Origin: Petunia secreta
Taxonomy: Eukaryota > Streptophyta > Magnoliopsida > Solanales > Solanaceae
Assembly: GCA_029990175.1 (NCBI GenBank)
Contig: JARKIP010000065.1
Span: 1,423,501-1,487,500 of the forward strand
Direction: 5' to 3'
DNA length: 64,000 nucleotides
Every line of letters starts with the position of its first letter. The first letter of the stretch is position 1. The notes below the pieces were generated by a model, which worked only from the letters and a program-made list of their open reading frames with translations, was not told where the DNA came from and did not search any database. Made by a program: the position numbers and the translations under genes. Shown here piece by piece: positions 12,883-25,855 of the stretch.

Positions 12883-12889
12883 TATAAAT
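12883..12889 (+). promoter_or_regulatory. TATA box of the solo LTR
   Basis: TATAAAT in 'acaactataaatgccagcc', about 1.87 kb into the LTR. A transcribed-leader-like sequence with a CA microsatellite follows. Confidence 0.55.
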
Positions 12890-13000
12890 GCCAGCCCCTC
12901 CTACAGGGAACGGACAGAAAAGAAGCTACAGACAGAGCTTACACTTTACTGGTATCTCTAACAGCTTACAGACTTAGATACTTAGACACTCTAACAGCCT

Positions 13001-13018
13001 CACACACACACACACACA
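13001..13018 (+). repeat. (CA)n microsatellite
   Basis: Nine uninterrupted CA dinucleotides inside the solo LTR, followed by CA-rich sequence to 13085. Confidence 0.95.
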
Positions 13019-15821
13019 GAGATACCTCTGCACTTCTTACACCCTTAGACACTCTGAAATACACACACTGAAACACACACGAACACAAGAAAGTGTAAAA
13101 GGCTGCCTGTTCCTGTTCACTATCTCTGGTTCTGATCTCGCTGGCCTGGAACAAAGATTCAGGCCTTTGCTTGTTTCAATTTTAATGCTGTGATAGTGAT
13201 TCTCTCGTTCTCCCTTTTCTCTGCTTGTTTCCCTCACCCTAAGGTATACAGCGCTTAATACATGTCAAATTATAGTTGGTATTGTACTGCTTGTATATGA
13301 TATTCTGTACACACGCGTGTGTTTGCTTAGGCCTCTTCTTTGGCCATTCATTAACCCTCTCTTGCAGGTTCCTTTCACTATCCGGATAGCCCATAACAGG
13401 GCTATACCATTATTGAGTTTATTTACAGGTTCAGGCAGTTTGTTGTTCGAAAGATCCGAGTGATTAATAAACTCCGCAGTCCACTCGTGCATACAGGGCG
13501 CCTTCCTTTTCTTCTCTCTTATTTCCTATTAGACCCTTAAAATATTATGTATTCATTAGGTATTTCCGTTGTATATACTGCATGACAGGGAAGTGAAAGA
13601 GTAAGTTCATGGCCCTAAAAGAGGGCTGTGAGTTGATAAAAACTGTAATATGACTATACAGGGCCCTTTCTCTTTATTCTTTCTCTTCTTTTTCTTTTGT
13701 TTTGATGTTGTGCGGTTAATTTTGCCATAGAAGATTGGGGTTGATATGAAAGTTTGTAATCTGGAATATAGTGTTAAAATTCTGGAATTTGCAGGGCTTA
13801 TTTTACTAAAATAGGGGTGGAATTTTTTATTTTTATTTGAAACAGAGGCTATTTTCGCAAACTGCCTCAATTAAGGCTTAATCCTGTAGTAAACGAAAGT
13901 CTACCAGTAAGTGTTGATCTCTAAATTGGAAGTAATGTAATCCTGAAGTTTTGTTTAAAGGCAGAGGCTATATTCGCAAGTTTTCCTCATGTGAGATGTT
14001 TTTCTGCAAATTATTTTGGGTCAATTTTCTTTAAAGTATGGGCCTGCTTGTCATCTATAAAAATAATTTTACTCTTCTCCAAGTTAATTAATAATTTGGA
14101 GGGGCGTGGAGGCTTTTGAGGTCAAGCCCAACAAATCTATATATATTTTTCATAAATTTAAAGCGAGAAGGTCCACATTTCATCAAAATGGTTAAAGTAT
14201 ATAATTGATATTAACATTCATATGTATTGCTATGCCATAAGTGTGTATTTAACATTATATCATAACTTAGTTAACACAAATGATATCATTCATATATTTT
14301 TTACATATTACTCGATCTTGATGTATATATTTATTTTTGGAAGAAGTTATAAAAGTACAAACATTGTGTATGTATTTTTAGAATTCTCTATTTATAAAAG
14401 TCATAGTGGTACAAATATTATATATGAATTTTTTTATCTATTTACGGAAGTTATATTCATATAAATATCATGCATACATTTTTTCATAAAATCATTTATT
14501 AGTTATACAAATACTATGTATGCATTTTTATGGAATTATTTATAAAAGTTATATTTATACGAATATCTTTGAAGAAGATGACCTCACATTAAAAAGCCCT
14601 AAGAACATGAGTGTTTTGACAATTAATGTCAAAATATCGTTCAAAACGGCTAACACCCCTTTAGACACTATAATTCCTTTCGTTTTTTTTACTTAAGGAA
14701 TTTAGCGCAATTTAGGGAAATTTTAAGGAAAATATTTTTTCACATTTTTTATTTGGCCTAATCATATATTTTGCAGAAATATTTTTCATTTTTATTTGTA
14801 GCGTGGTTAAAATTCTAGCTCTTTTCCTTAAGAGATAATCGTCACGAGGCTGTTTCTGTAAAAAGTTATCTGAGTGGCCTGTATGTACAAAGGCCCAGAA
14901 GAAAACATGTGGCACTTACAGAATGTTTACTGCCCTTTCTGAATTTGTACAGATTGACCCTTTTTGTGTCTGACTTGATTTTATGTCCGTATTTTGTTAT
15001 TATAAAATATTTTTAAGTTTAGTTTATATTTCTAGTCTTATTATAACTTGTTTGTATTAGGTGAACTTAAAATCTTTTTTTTAGTAAGTTTTGCCCATAT
15101 ATTTAATTTAAGTCCCAAAATTTTTAATCCGGCCGGGAACCACCTTTCGTGAGTCCTTGAAAAGTGCCTAAGACCTTCTTTTCAGGACACTAGGATTTCT
15201 TACCTAGAATTTATGTTATGCAGACCTTACCTGGAGTTAACTATAACAAAGCTTGACACAATTAGGTGCCCTAATACGCCTAGTAAAAGAATATGTTAGG
15301 TGGCGACTCCAAAACCGACTCAACCGAGTCACCTAGTCAAACCCGACCTTTGAACTCGAGCCGAGCTCGAAAAACGGGGTGCGACAATGACTATTGATCT
15401 TTACTGTGAACCATAAGTGTAGTCCTCTCTATCTTCACTAGTTAATTGGAATATTTGATTAGTGAAAATTATGATTACTTAATGTGAGTAGGTAGTTATA
15501 AACTTATAGCACTTGTTCAATAGGAAGACTCGAGGAAAATTAATAACACAATATTTTAGTACAAGTTAGGAGTCGGAGAAATCAATCCTAAATTTCACAT
15601 CTCTTGAATCAAGTCTACTTTTAATTCCTTGTTATTTAGTTTCTTGTTAAGTAGTTGATACAACCAAACCACACTAAAGATATATTCTTGATGTTGATTG
15701 GATAGATAGTTTAGTTATATTGAGTCGTGTTCTCCGTGGAATTCGACCTCGAGACTTTAAATACTGAGCTATATTTGTCGTGACTGCTTAGTCTCTTTTA
15801 CAGGGCATAGTTGGGTGTCAT

Positions 15822-17413
15822 CTACCTCACAATGCTGACTGCTTTTGTTCATATGTACTCAAGAATGAGTGGTTCAATTCTTTATTATGTCCTGGAGGCA
15901 ATGGTTTATGTCCTCCTCCATGTATTGATATTATTTGATAATTGACAGACTGGGGTCGTCTAACCCTTCTCCCCCCACCCAAGATGGTGGTCTTTTGATT
16001 AAAAAATAATACTACTACTTGTACTTTTGTATTTCTTATTGACATTGTCAAGTAGAACATTGAATTGGATGCTAGAAATTTGGCAAATGGTCTTGGGAAG
16101 AGAGATGACAAGAAACATATTGGAAACAGAGAAAAAAACTTTTAAATACATCTTTATGGATGAGAAAATAGTTATAATTGTGGGGTTGCCAAATTTAAAG
16201 GGAGAAAAATTAATTATTTGTTATTTTTACGATGGTTCGGACTCTAATTTAGTTAAATGAATCTCAATTACTAGTTTGAGAATTTGACATGTGTCCTTAA
16301 ACTAGAGAGCAGCCCATCCAATTTTAATCTACTTCCGAAAAATTGAGCATAACAAATCTTTCTCTCAACAATAAGCATAAGAAATTTAGGCGAAAATCTC
16401 CCATGCTGTGAATCTTTTTTTTTTTTTTTTCCCAAATCTGAGATTATTGTCTTATTTTAGCAATTACCAATGGTTGTTTTACAGATCTATATATCTTTTG
16501 TACAATTGGTTGCTCTTTCTTCTGCTTCCGTTATCCTTTTTTACTGGTGTGGTTGTTCGGTGAGGTTGAAGTTGATGATGGTGACTGGTGACTATAGAGG
16601 CAGGTGGTGATGATAGGGAAGAATACCCAATATATACTTAATATACACTTAGTGTATGATGTATAAAGGAGTATACATTGAGTGCACATTTAGGTATATT
16701 GAGTATACACTGTATGACTTGTGTTGTAGCTCATGTATAATTAGTACATACTCAATTTTTTACCTAGTGAATATTTAGTATATATGGAGTACAAATTAAG
16801 TATACATTGATTGTGTACATACTCGATTTTTACTCATTGTATGTTCAGTGTAACTTTTATACAAATTAAGTATACACAAATTATGCACTAATTATAAATA
16901 AAATATACATACGATGCTCAGGTAGTACATGCATGGCTGTTAGGATTGATTTTTCTTCAATCTACTCATAACATTCCAAAAATCCCTAGGTTTTTGCTCT
17001 GGATATTAAGTATTATTACTTTCATACCTTGTACCAAAGTTTGTGATTTTCATAAAAACAATTGTGAGTGTAAATCTTGTGAAGATTTTGTCACGCACAA
17101 AATCTAGTTTTGACTTTAAATTCTTCAAAAGGTTACATAACTTTAGATTTTTGCATTAAAGTCACACCATAATCACCTTTGTAACTAATTATCACAAATG
17201 CTGCAACTTGCAACTTCTTGTGCGACTTTTAAGAAAAAACAAAAAATTAGTTTTCACCTTTTAAAAAAAATGACAATAAAAAAAATAAAAACCAATAACT
17301 TTGTATTAAGAAGGAAGAAAAAAAGGATGAGTTCCGGGTTTCGAAAAGAAATAAGAACAAGAAGCAGCAACCTAAAGTTGAACGGCTATGTAATAGAATT
17401 TAAGGTTGAACCT
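15822..17413. other. Unassigned AT-rich sequence with degenerate 'agtataca' repeats
   Basis: No gene, RNA or clear element end was recognised. Between about 16630 and 16910 there are many loosely repeated 'ttgagtatacac / ttaagtatacattgagtg' motifs, which look like a decayed short tandem array. ORFs at 16027-16260 and 17198-17419 are low in complexity and match nothing I recognise. Confidence 0.5.
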
Positions 17414-17783
17414 TGTTAACTCCCAATTTTCTCCCTCCATTTTATATAATTGGATATATTTAATTTAAAAGGATGATATCATTTTTTTAGATAAAATTGC
17501 AAGATGGCATGCATTTACGTGTGTAACCCAACCCCCTATCTATGCAATATTTACTTAATTGTAAGTATATTATAAAATTGCATCATTTAGGTTATTTTCA
17601 AAGGATATGTACAATTTGTGACTTTTACATAGCTAATACACTTAAATGTCTATTGTGATTATTTATACCTAATTATTATTTGAACTCGTTCATAATTATT
17701 TTTTGTGTTAAATAATATTTTACTAAATCATTCATATTTTACTAATTTTTACTAGCATTTTAATTTAAATATCAGCCAATTAT
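17414..17783 (+). mobile_element. LTR-X, left part (5' end of a second large LTR)
   Basis: Begins TGTTAACTCCCAATTTTCTC, a diverged form of the solo LTR start at 11017. It stays colinear with that LTR ('gcatgcatttacgtgtgtaa', 'atttacttaattgtaa') up to 'atcagccaatt', equivalent to 11399. There it is cut by the copia element and resumes at 33072. Confidence 0.8.
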
Positions 17784-18207
17784 TTAAGGAGTGAGAACAA
17801 AGAATTGTGTACCTTGTTATTGCAGCAAAGATTGTTGAATTCACCACTGTCGAAATTGCCCCAAGTCTAACTTTGAATCACTAGGAAACAAAGTATATTC
17901 CACAAACTAAATGCCTTTTTCTCTATGTGTATAATTGGAGATGAGAGAAGAAGAGAGAAAAAACTTTTCTTGATAGAGGAAAAAGAAGTACGTGCTTCTT
18001 TTTAAAGGAAGATTTTGGTCAGTTTTCTTTTCTTTTTTCCACTTTGCACATTCCCCTTCTTCTTTACCTCAATTATCCCACTACTTAATAGTGGTTAAAA
18101 CTGATGAGTAACTTTTTGTAACCCTCACATCTTATCTCTTTCTTTAAATGGGTTGGGTCGGGTCAGTCCACATTAGTGACCCGTAACCCAAATCCGAATA
18201 ACTAACA
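17784..18207 (-). repeat. Copia 3' LTR (left), outer end eroded
   Basis: Matches 32636-33071 from 'ttaaggagtgagaacaaag' to 'gaataactaaca'. The first bases TGTAGG of the other copies are missing. Immediately inside, a purine-rich tract (reverse complement 'gaagttggaga' at 18208-18218) is the expected polypurine tract. Confidence 0.85.
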
Positions 18208-18825
18208 TCTCCAACTTCGCACGTGCTGGACCCAGAACTAGTACCATGTTAATTACTCACATAGTTCATACATATAAATAGTTCGTGCGACCTGCAAGCA
18301 TCACCAAGAGTTATACCTATTAAGGTTGTACAAGAGCTCTATGTAGAAGTCCAATCACATATAGAAAGGACTCGGTACTAACACGAGGATTTCATTACTC
18401 GAAATACCCCAGACATCATTCGCTACTCTAGTAGCTTCTTATCTGGTCCCTCAAACTCAATTGAGGTGAAGTCGAGTTCCTATTTAACTTTGTATTATAA
18501 TTATACTTGAAACCTCATGGTAAACATAATGGTCGACATGTGAATACAAGTTAAGTTATAAATTATTTTAATTGTCTAGACATGCACCACATTGCAGAAT
18601 AGCTCATGGCTATTAGTAACATGCTAAAGTAGCAACACCGATTGGTACTTTAAGAGACATAAAAGGTCAAAGGGTATTCCATTGGAAAATCACATTGATC
18701 TATTTCAGGGTCTCACATAATGAAGAAGCAAGGATCCATTCTTCTATTACCCTATTGGTCGATTAGCAGACATGTTATAAAGCACGTGTTACGGTGTTCT
18801 TGCCTAATTCAATTTGGTCTCATCT
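18208..18825 (-). other. Copia 3' noncoding internal region
   Basis: Between the copia polypurine tract and the gypsy insertion; it continues after 28030. No open frame is recognisable. It ends in CATCT (18821-18825), one copy of the gypsy target duplication. Confidence 0.65.
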
Positions 18826-19511
18826 TAACACGACCCGAAATCCGGCTAGGCCGTGCGGACACCCGACATCCTCCCCTAGACCCGTCAGGCGAACCCTTAT
18901 CAATTAAATTATGAAAATAAATATGATTAAATTCATAAATAAGAACAAGACTTAGAAAACACACATACGTACTGATACCTCTAAGTTGTACAAAAGAAAT
19001 TACAGCTAAATATCCAATATACTAGGTTTAGGGCTATCCAGACTGGACATCTAAGAGTACGAAAAAAGACAGATACCTCCTGAAGGGAGCAACATGCAAC
19101 TAAAGTAATAAAAAATAAACCGGTGGCGATCTGGAATAAAAGCTGGCTCACCCTAATAGCTGAAGTCGTCTTCGCTCCTGAACAACGTGGCAAACTCAAT
19201 CCTGGAGTGAACCTGCCGAAATGAAATAAATAGACAAGAAACAAACAACAAACAAGGGTGAGTCAAAAGGACTCAATAAGTGGGGCAGACTAGTCACCTC
19301 AAAGAATAGGATAGCTAGCCAGGGGGAAGAGAAGCAGATAAATAAAATTCCTCTTATTTAAATTATATATATAAGAAAAAAGAACTAGATAATAACTGGA
19401 AATACGTAAGGAACCAAAAATTCATAAACAACCAGGAACAGAAGATAGACAGAACATATAGGTATCCCAAATATATCAACAATCAGAAATACATCTTATT
19501 ATATGCAAATA

Positions 19512-19925
19512 TTGTTGCGGCGTGCAACCCGATCCATATGTTTATAATGTTGCGGCGTGCAATCCGATCCATATGTTTACACCGTTACGGTGTGCAACCT
19601 GATTCATACAATTATACCGCTGCGGCGTGCAACCTGATCCATGTATTTATACTGTATTGGAGTGCAACCCGATCCATATATTTATACCGTTGCGGCGTGC
19701 AACCCGATCCATACATTTATACCGTTGCGGCGTGCAACCCGATCCATACATTTATACCGTTGCGGCGTGCAACCCGATCCATACATTTATACCGTTGCGG
19801 CGTGCAACCCGATCCATGTATTTATACTGTTGCGGCGTGCAATCCGATCCATATATTTATACTGTTGCAGCGTGCAACCTGATCCATATATTTATACCGT
19901 TGCAGCATGCAACCCGATCCCTGCA
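19512..19925. repeat. 35-bp tandem array, about 12 copies (left LTR)
   Basis: Unit 'ttgcggcgtgcaacccgatc' plus 'catacatttataccg', repeated at exact 35-bp spacing (for example starts at 19690 and 19725). Because 35 is not a multiple of three, an open unit reads through all frames. This produces the false overlapping proteins with ACNPIH repeats at 19538-20015. Confidence 0.93.
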
Positions 19926-20089
19926 ACCCAGAATACGAGCAAGAAATATATAAGCAAATTGAAGTATGTCCACAATATGGTATACATACTGCATACACAA
20001 AGTACAACACGATAGTCACACGATAGTCAGCATGCAATGTAATAAAATGGGATGAATGCAGTATGATGCAATGAGGTCACGTGTGCCAA

Positions 20090-20545
20090 ATAGATGGAGC
20101 GAAATCCTCCTACTCCGGGGTGGGATCCTCCTACCCTCAATATAATGTAAGGAGCGGAATCCTCCTGCTCCTGGGGTGGAATCCTCCTACCCATATGATG
20201 CAATGGAGAGGAATCCTCCTGCTCCTGGGGTGGAATCCTCCTACCCTCAGTATGATGCAATGGAGCGGAATCCTCCTGCTCCTGGGGCGGAATCCTCCTG
20301 CACCCAATATAAATGCAATAGAGTGGAATCCTCCTGCTCCTAGGGCAGAATCCTCCTACCCTCTATATGATGCAAATGAAGCAGAATCCTCATGCTCCTG
20401 GGCGGAATCCTCCTACACCCAATATAAATACAATGGAGCGGAATCCTCCTGCTCCTAGGGTGGAATCCTCCTACCCTCAATATGACGCAATGGAGTGGAA
20501 TCCTCCTGCTCCTGGTGCGGAACCCTCATGCACCCAATATGAATG
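20090..20545. repeat. 57-bp tandem array, about 8 copies (left LTR)
   Basis: Unit built from two half repeats of 'ggaatcctcctgctcctggg' type joined by 'caatatgatgcaatggagc'. Period is about 57 bp, with point and small-indel variation. Open frames on both strands across it are artefacts of the repeat. Confidence 0.9.
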
Positions 20546-21935
20546 CAACATAATGCATATGAATGCAACACGATGCAATAATAACCCATCACCAGCGCGG
20601 GACTCTCATCGACAGCCAGAAAGTATATGCCAACTCACAGCCAGAGTATAATGCTCCGATCCTCAATGCAATACAACCAACAACAGGACATAACATATAA
20701 TATACAATGTAAATCCAAAGCTAAGGCGTAATGAGTGCGCCTGTCGGCAGCTACACATGTAAGAAATACGTGGTAGATTATCCACGAGGCCAAGGGCCTC
20801 CAAAGAAATGGATACAAACACTTACTTTGTTACAAAGTTAGCACAGCTAATCAACAACCGCTATGTCCTTTGGATTCATTGCCAAACGATCCCACTGTGT
20901 TGAATAAGCAGAAAAATATATCACATAAGGCTAAAGGCTTCATTCCTTATGTCTTAGGGCAATCCAGTTAGGAACCTGATACCCTATTCGCATACGCAAT
21001 ACGCAGGCCAAGCCTATGTACAGGTTTTAAGGTCACATAACCAAACCCTAAATAAATTATATTTATATGTTGCCCATAATTCACTGAGTACGAATATATA
21101 CTCAATTCTATTATCAGGGTCCAATTAACCCTTTAAACTATTAATTGAACTTATTAAAATGATGTCTAATATCCTAATTTTTACTGTCAAAATATATTCA
21201 AACACACGTAATAAATTAAAATAATGTATTAAGATCATTACCTGAATATTTCGAGGTGAAATTCTATCTTTCTCCAGCTCTTTTCTCATTTTCTGGTATT
21301 ATTTTTTCCTTAGCGTCTCGCGTTCTCGTTTCCGTTCTTAGATTAGCCTTTAAGCTAAGGGATACAGATATCCTTTAGCAGCCACCGCCTCCCTTATATT
21401 TTTTTCATTTCCTTTCCTTTTTCTTTTCTCTTTTCTTTTATTTTCTTTTCTTTTCGCGACGGAAATTAAAACGGAACTCTACGAAATTCGAAATGATCCC
21501 AAATTTCTCAAGTAAGTTATACAAAATATATGTAACACACTTGCTAAGGCGGATCTCAAATCGGACTTCCGAAACTCAATATACAAATTAAATGGAAAAA
21601 AGTCAAATTATTTAACTTTCGGCATTTTAGCGGAAACTAGTCGAACAACCTCTAAATTCACTTTTGAAAGTTCACAAAAGTCACAAATAATCATACGAAC
21701 CTAACGGAACTTTTGGATTTTGAATCGGAGTTCATTCGCCAAAATCGAGCTCGAAAATCTCTTTTTAAAATTTACCTATAACGAAAATTGAAACCTTCTT
21801 CCGATACTTACCAAACGAAGTCTGATTTTGCCCAAATTTTACTGACAGGTCCTAATGGACCTTACGAAGATTTTAAAATTATCGACACGTAAATTGGGGC
21901 CCTAATTTCCAAAACGACTACCTAAGGTCGTTTCA

Positions 21936-24900
21936 TTCTCCTCCACTTAGACTCTCGTTCGTCCTCGAACGAGCTTGAGTCTAAAGCATATTCACACATA
22001 TAACAAGAGAACTTGCACGACACTACTTCACGGACATTATCTCATGATTACAGAATCAAAATTATAACGCGCACATCAAACTGTTGGATAAAAATATAAC
22101 TGGATAATATCATAATACCATCGCCCAGATTATTCTGACTAAACTGGCCTTTCCTCGATCATGAGGGGAGAGTTCTACATTTTTGAAACAAGGATACATG
22201 GAGCTCAATATAGATTAACGCGACATATCACCTCGTCGATATATTTTGTGATATAGAACAGGTCATTGAAACTAAGAATTAGCTTACGCTTCAGCAACGC
22301 CTTAGAGATTTAATATTAGTATTCTATATTGGAGGAAGACTCCTCCACTTATAGCATAAACTTATACCACTAATTTGAATAGAAATAGCCATTCTCGCAC
22401 AATCTGATGGACTAGACTTAGCTAAAAAAAGGGAAGGTGGCTCAAACCTGAGCTACCAAAATACCCTCTCGAGTTTCCAAACAGCTGCAACTCTCGAGTT
22501 CACAACTCCATACCTTTTCCATAAGCACCACCGCCTGATGGATCAACCCTGGGATCAAATGACGCTTCTCATTAGCCTTAGTAGCCTTAAAATACAATGT
22601 GCATACCCGGCTACCTTGACACGTACTCTGGCTCCACACAGGGAACATCACAAGCGGCTACTGACCGCCTAAGCTCACTAGCGCCGGACGAACAAGAGAT
22701 GGCAATGGACTGAGGAAAGGAATAATTAGAACTTTGGGAAGCTCATCTTCTTATTTGCTTGGCTACCCAAGCTAGACTCTTTTCGAGTCATGCTAGCCAA
22801 AGAATCGCAATTGAAGAAATAGACATTAAATGAGCTTTATGGATCAACATCCATACCAATTTAACCTCCCAATAAGAAGTAAACTCTGACAATTTACCAG
22901 AAAACCCTTTTATAACCCAGATAAGCTCATGGGATAACATGACTTTACTAGCATTTTGAACCAAGAGGGGATACGTAGATCAAATATTATTTACTAACCA
23001 CTTTACACCGGAAGAAACCATGACACTCCCTTATTGTGATGAACTAGAATTCCATAATCCAAACAACACGGAATTCCGAGAAGAGAGGTAAACTAATTTG
23101 ATATAATAATAGAAGGTGGCACGAAAAGATACCAGGCAGACAATAACGACACTCACTGACAAATCTCTCATATTTAGACCAGATAAATTAATCATACCAG
23201 AAGCTCGCCCCTTTACTGCAACCGATTCTTAATAGAAACAATATCCAAGGAAACCATGGAAACATGATATGACAAATCATTTCCAGATTGATCGGAAGAA
23301 TCAAATCTTACTCACATATAAGGGAAGAAGAAATACATGGGTCTACTACATTGGATGCCTCAACATCCTGCCAGACTGGCAGTTCATAGAACTGCCTCTG
23401 CAGCTGAGCTGAGCCACTACCTTGATATTCACCTTCTGAAGAACCACTACCACTACGCTCTCAACCTCTACTGGATGATGGAATTTCTCTGGCTGATTAA
23501 GATCTAGATGAAATCCCCTGCGACTGTACAGGTTTCTGATGACGAGAGAAAGGATGACTGCCTACTTGTTGGAGCAAGAGAAAACTCCTCAAAGGATAAC
23601 CAGACTCACGACAGTGATAACACCTTTTTGCTAAAAATGGAAGCTGGACAGATTGTTGAAAGCTACAAAGAGAAAGCTGAGTCTAATCTTGATGAACTAC
23701 TCGCGCACTCTGAGAATCACGCTTTACAAGCTGAGATAACCTGGCAAGTGACCTCCCAAAATAATCAGAATTTTTACCTCCAAATAAGGTACCATAGTGC
23801 CCATCAGGGCCGTGGGATCTCTTGCTCTTCCGCTCTAACTCTTCCCGCTCTAACTTATGGTATGCCTAATACCTCTGAGCAATATCAACAACGACATCAA
23901 ATAAAGTCCCAACCTCAATTTCTTGAGCCATCTGTGATCTCAAGGAAGGAGAAAGGTCACCAATTAATCTTTGAATATTCTCGGAAGGTTCATGGACTAG
24001 TTCTAGTGCATATCCAGCCATCCTAAGAATTTAATCTCATATTCTAAAATCCGACAAGCTACCCATCCAATCAACTCAAATTGGCGACTGTTTTTATCCC
24101 GCTCGCTGCGCGAAAGGAACTTTTTCATGAATCTACGAGAAAAATCCAACCAAGTTAGCTAATAAGAGAGCGGTCCACCAATTCAAGGCTGGACCCTTGA
24201 AACTGGAAAGCAGAATAATCAATACCATCTCGCTCGATATAATCAAGACCCTGAATGATACGCTGACATCATTTTTTTTAAAACTTACACTGGATAACAT
24301 CAGAATGTTAATTTGGATAGAATAATGCAGCCTCTTCAGACACTCGGACCGAGCCATTACTCGGGTTAGCTAACCAGCCAGAATAACTAGAGGCACAACA
24401 CATGCTGCTTCTGAAACATAAATTACTGGGGCAGCATAAGGGACTGGAACAGGAGCTTCCTGAGATCGAACGTCTCCATCTGCGGCAACCTGATAAGCTG
24501 CCTAGCGAATAATAGGTTCTTGCGATATCTGTGTCCCTAATATTCTCGTAAATGCATCGTAGAGAGCCAAGAGAACTACAAGGCCCTGCTCCCTTTCCCA
24601 TCGCGAGCTCGTATAGCTGGGACCTCCGTAACTAGATCGTTAGCACGATGAAAAATTCTCAGGGCTTCGTCAGTGCTAGCCCCAGGCTAGACTGCTTCGT
24701 CTTGAACTCATACCGTTTGCTGATTTGTCGCACGAGGGTTCACAATTACCACCAACGAATTAACGGAAATACTTTTGCATCTTAGACCGACGCACGATCA
24801 GAAAGGAAGGAAGTGAAACTTCCTAAATGCCATCATAGCCTCTCGTAGATAAGTACGGACGTCTACGTACTCATCAGCGAGACTCTACTAGACACTCTCT

Positions 24901-24938
24901 TAGTCTGGATAGACTCTAAACCGGGCTCTGATACCAAC
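21936..24938 (-). pseudogene. Gypsy-1 internal region: gag remnant and protease start, pol deleted
   Basis: On the - strand, gag-like pieces run from about 24800 to 23340. They include ALNWWTALL near 24180 and SENIQRLIGDLSPSLRSQMA near 23930, then the A..EELER stretch also seen in the gag at 48337-48618. A FYELPVWQDVEASN stretch near 23380 resembles the spacer just before protease in Tekay polyproteins. Frames are broken many times. From 23300 to 21960 no RT, RNase H or integrase motif was found, so about two thirds of pol is gone. The 172-residue + strand ORF at 23508-24026 is the antisense of this gag remnant. Confidence 0.75.
24925..24936 (-). promoter_or_regulatory. Primer-binding site of gypsy-1 (initiator tRNA-Met)
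   Basis: The - strand reads TGGTATCAGAGC, complementary to the 3' end of initiator tRNA-Met, two bases from the end of the 5' LTR. This fixes the element's orientation. Confidence 0.85.
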
Positions 24939-25626
24939 TGACACGACCCGAAATCCGGCTAGGCCATGCGGGCACCCGACATCCTCCCCTAGACCCGTTG
25001 GGCGAACCCTTACCAATTAAATTAGGAAAAATAAATATAACTAAATTCATAAATAAGAACAAGACTTAGAAAACGCACAGACGTATTGATACCTCTAAGC
25101 TGTACAAAAGAAATTACAGCTTACTATCCAACATACTCGGTTTAGGGCTATTTAGACTAGACATCTAAGAGTACAAAAGAAGATAGCTACCTTCTGAAGG
25201 AAACAAAATGCAACTACAGTAATAAACAATAAACTGGTGGCGATCCGGAATAAAAGATGGCGCACCCTAATAGCTAAAGTCGTCTTCGCTCCTGAACAAC
25301 GTGGCGAACTCAATCCTGGAGCGAACCTGCCGAAATGAAATAAATAGACAAGAAACAAACAACAAACAAAGGTGAGACAAAAGGACTAAATAAGTGGGGC
25401 AGACTAGTCACCTCAAAGAATAAGATAACTAGCCAGGGGGAAGAGAAGCAGATAAACAAAATTCCTCTTATTTAAATTATATATAAAAAAAACAGAACCA
25501 AATCATAACTGGAAATATGTATGGAACCAAAAACTCAAAAACAACCAGGAACATAAGATAGATAGAATATATAGGTATCCCGAACATAACAACAATCAGA
25601 AATACATCTTATTATATGCAAATATC

Positions 25627-25855
25627 GTTGCGGCGTGAAACCCGATCCATATGTTTATAATGTTGCGGCGTGCAATCCGATCCATATGTTTATACTGTTG
25701 CGGTGTGAAACCCGATCCATACATTTATACCGCTGCGGCGTGCAACCCGATCCATTTATTTATACAACCCGATCCATATATTTATACCGTTGCAGCGTGC
25801 AACCCGATCAATACATTTATACCGTTGCGGCGTGCAACCCGTTCCCCGCAACCCC
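25627..25855. repeat. 35-bp tandem array, about 6-7 copies (right LTR)
   Basis: Same unit as 19512-19925 but half as many copies. One unit is partly deleted ('tttatacaacccgatcc' near 25760). Confidence 0.9.

Larger units (their letters stand above)
11017..15386 (+). mobile_element. Solo LTR, 4370 bp, Ty3-type large-LTR family
   Basis: Begins TGTTGACACCCAATTTTGTC and ends GGGGTGCGACA, the terminal TG...CA of an LTR. It is flanked by the direct repeat ATGAC (11012-11016 and 15387-15391). No primer-binding site, internal domain or second LTR lies between the duplications, so this is one LTR left by recombination between the two LTRs of a full element. It inserted into the Athila LTR. A related LTR starts at 17414. 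The length is exceptional and resembles Ogre/Tat-class LTRs, but the family is inferred, not proven. Confidence 0.85.
1..15821 (+). mobile_element. Athila-type Ty3-gypsy retrotransposon, 3' portion, host to nested insertions
   Basis: The element enters from the left edge of the window with gag coding sequence, then protease, then a noncoding 3' region, a polypurine tract and the 3' LTR. The assignment rests on the gag/protease sequence and on the 3' signature: a 'ggaaggcaaccc' box near 8350, and 'gcattgagggcaatgcc' and 'gctcgaggacgag' boxes before the PPT. It is interrupted by a CACTA element (1581-8237) and a solo LTR (11017-15386). No reverse transcriptase, RNase H or integrase lies between the protease and the 3' region. 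The right end near 15821 is approximate, because the terminal CA could not be fixed without the 5' LTR. Confidence 0.75.
10168..15821 (+). mobile_element. Athila 3' LTR, split by a solo LTR
   Basis: Starts TGTTGACACGAGGC right after the PPT and continues to about 15821. Net length is near 1.28 kb once the 4370-bp nested LTR and its 5-bp duplication are removed. It contains a TATA box at 10614 and, near the 3' end, a 'gtggaattcgacctcgag' segment usual for Athila LTRs. The exact end is uncertain; 'gggtgtca' near 15820 mirrors the 5' TGTTGACAC. Confidence 0.65.
18826..21935 (-). repeat. Gypsy-1 3' LTR (left)
   Basis: Plus-strand ends are TAACACGACCCGAAATCC (a TG-to-TA change against the right copy) and CCTAAGGTCGTTTCA. 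It contains a 35-bp tandem array and a 57-bp tandem array. On the + side it is followed by 'ttctcctccac', the complement of the polypurine tract. Confidence 0.9.

Noticed and set aside
19538..20015. Three overlapping + strand ORFs with repeated ACNPIHTFIPLRRATRS peptides, looking like a repeat protein
   Set aside because: They are the same 35-bp DNA repeat read in three frames inside an LTR; the period is not a multiple of three and there is no start context or conservation.
19512..20545. Possible CRISPR array from regular 35-bp and 57-bp repeats
   Set aside because: Repeats are contiguous without unique spacers, lie in LTRs of a plant retrotransposon and occur in both LTRs.
20027..20651. 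ORFs on both strands with repeated NPPAPGAESSYPQ / GGFRPRSRRIPLHC peptides
   Set aside because: Artefacts of the 57-bp tandem repeat; the same occurs at 26062-26735.
23508..24026. 172-codon + strand ORF
   Set aside because: It is antisense to the decayed gag of gypsy-1; the - strand carries the recognisable retrotransposon motifs.
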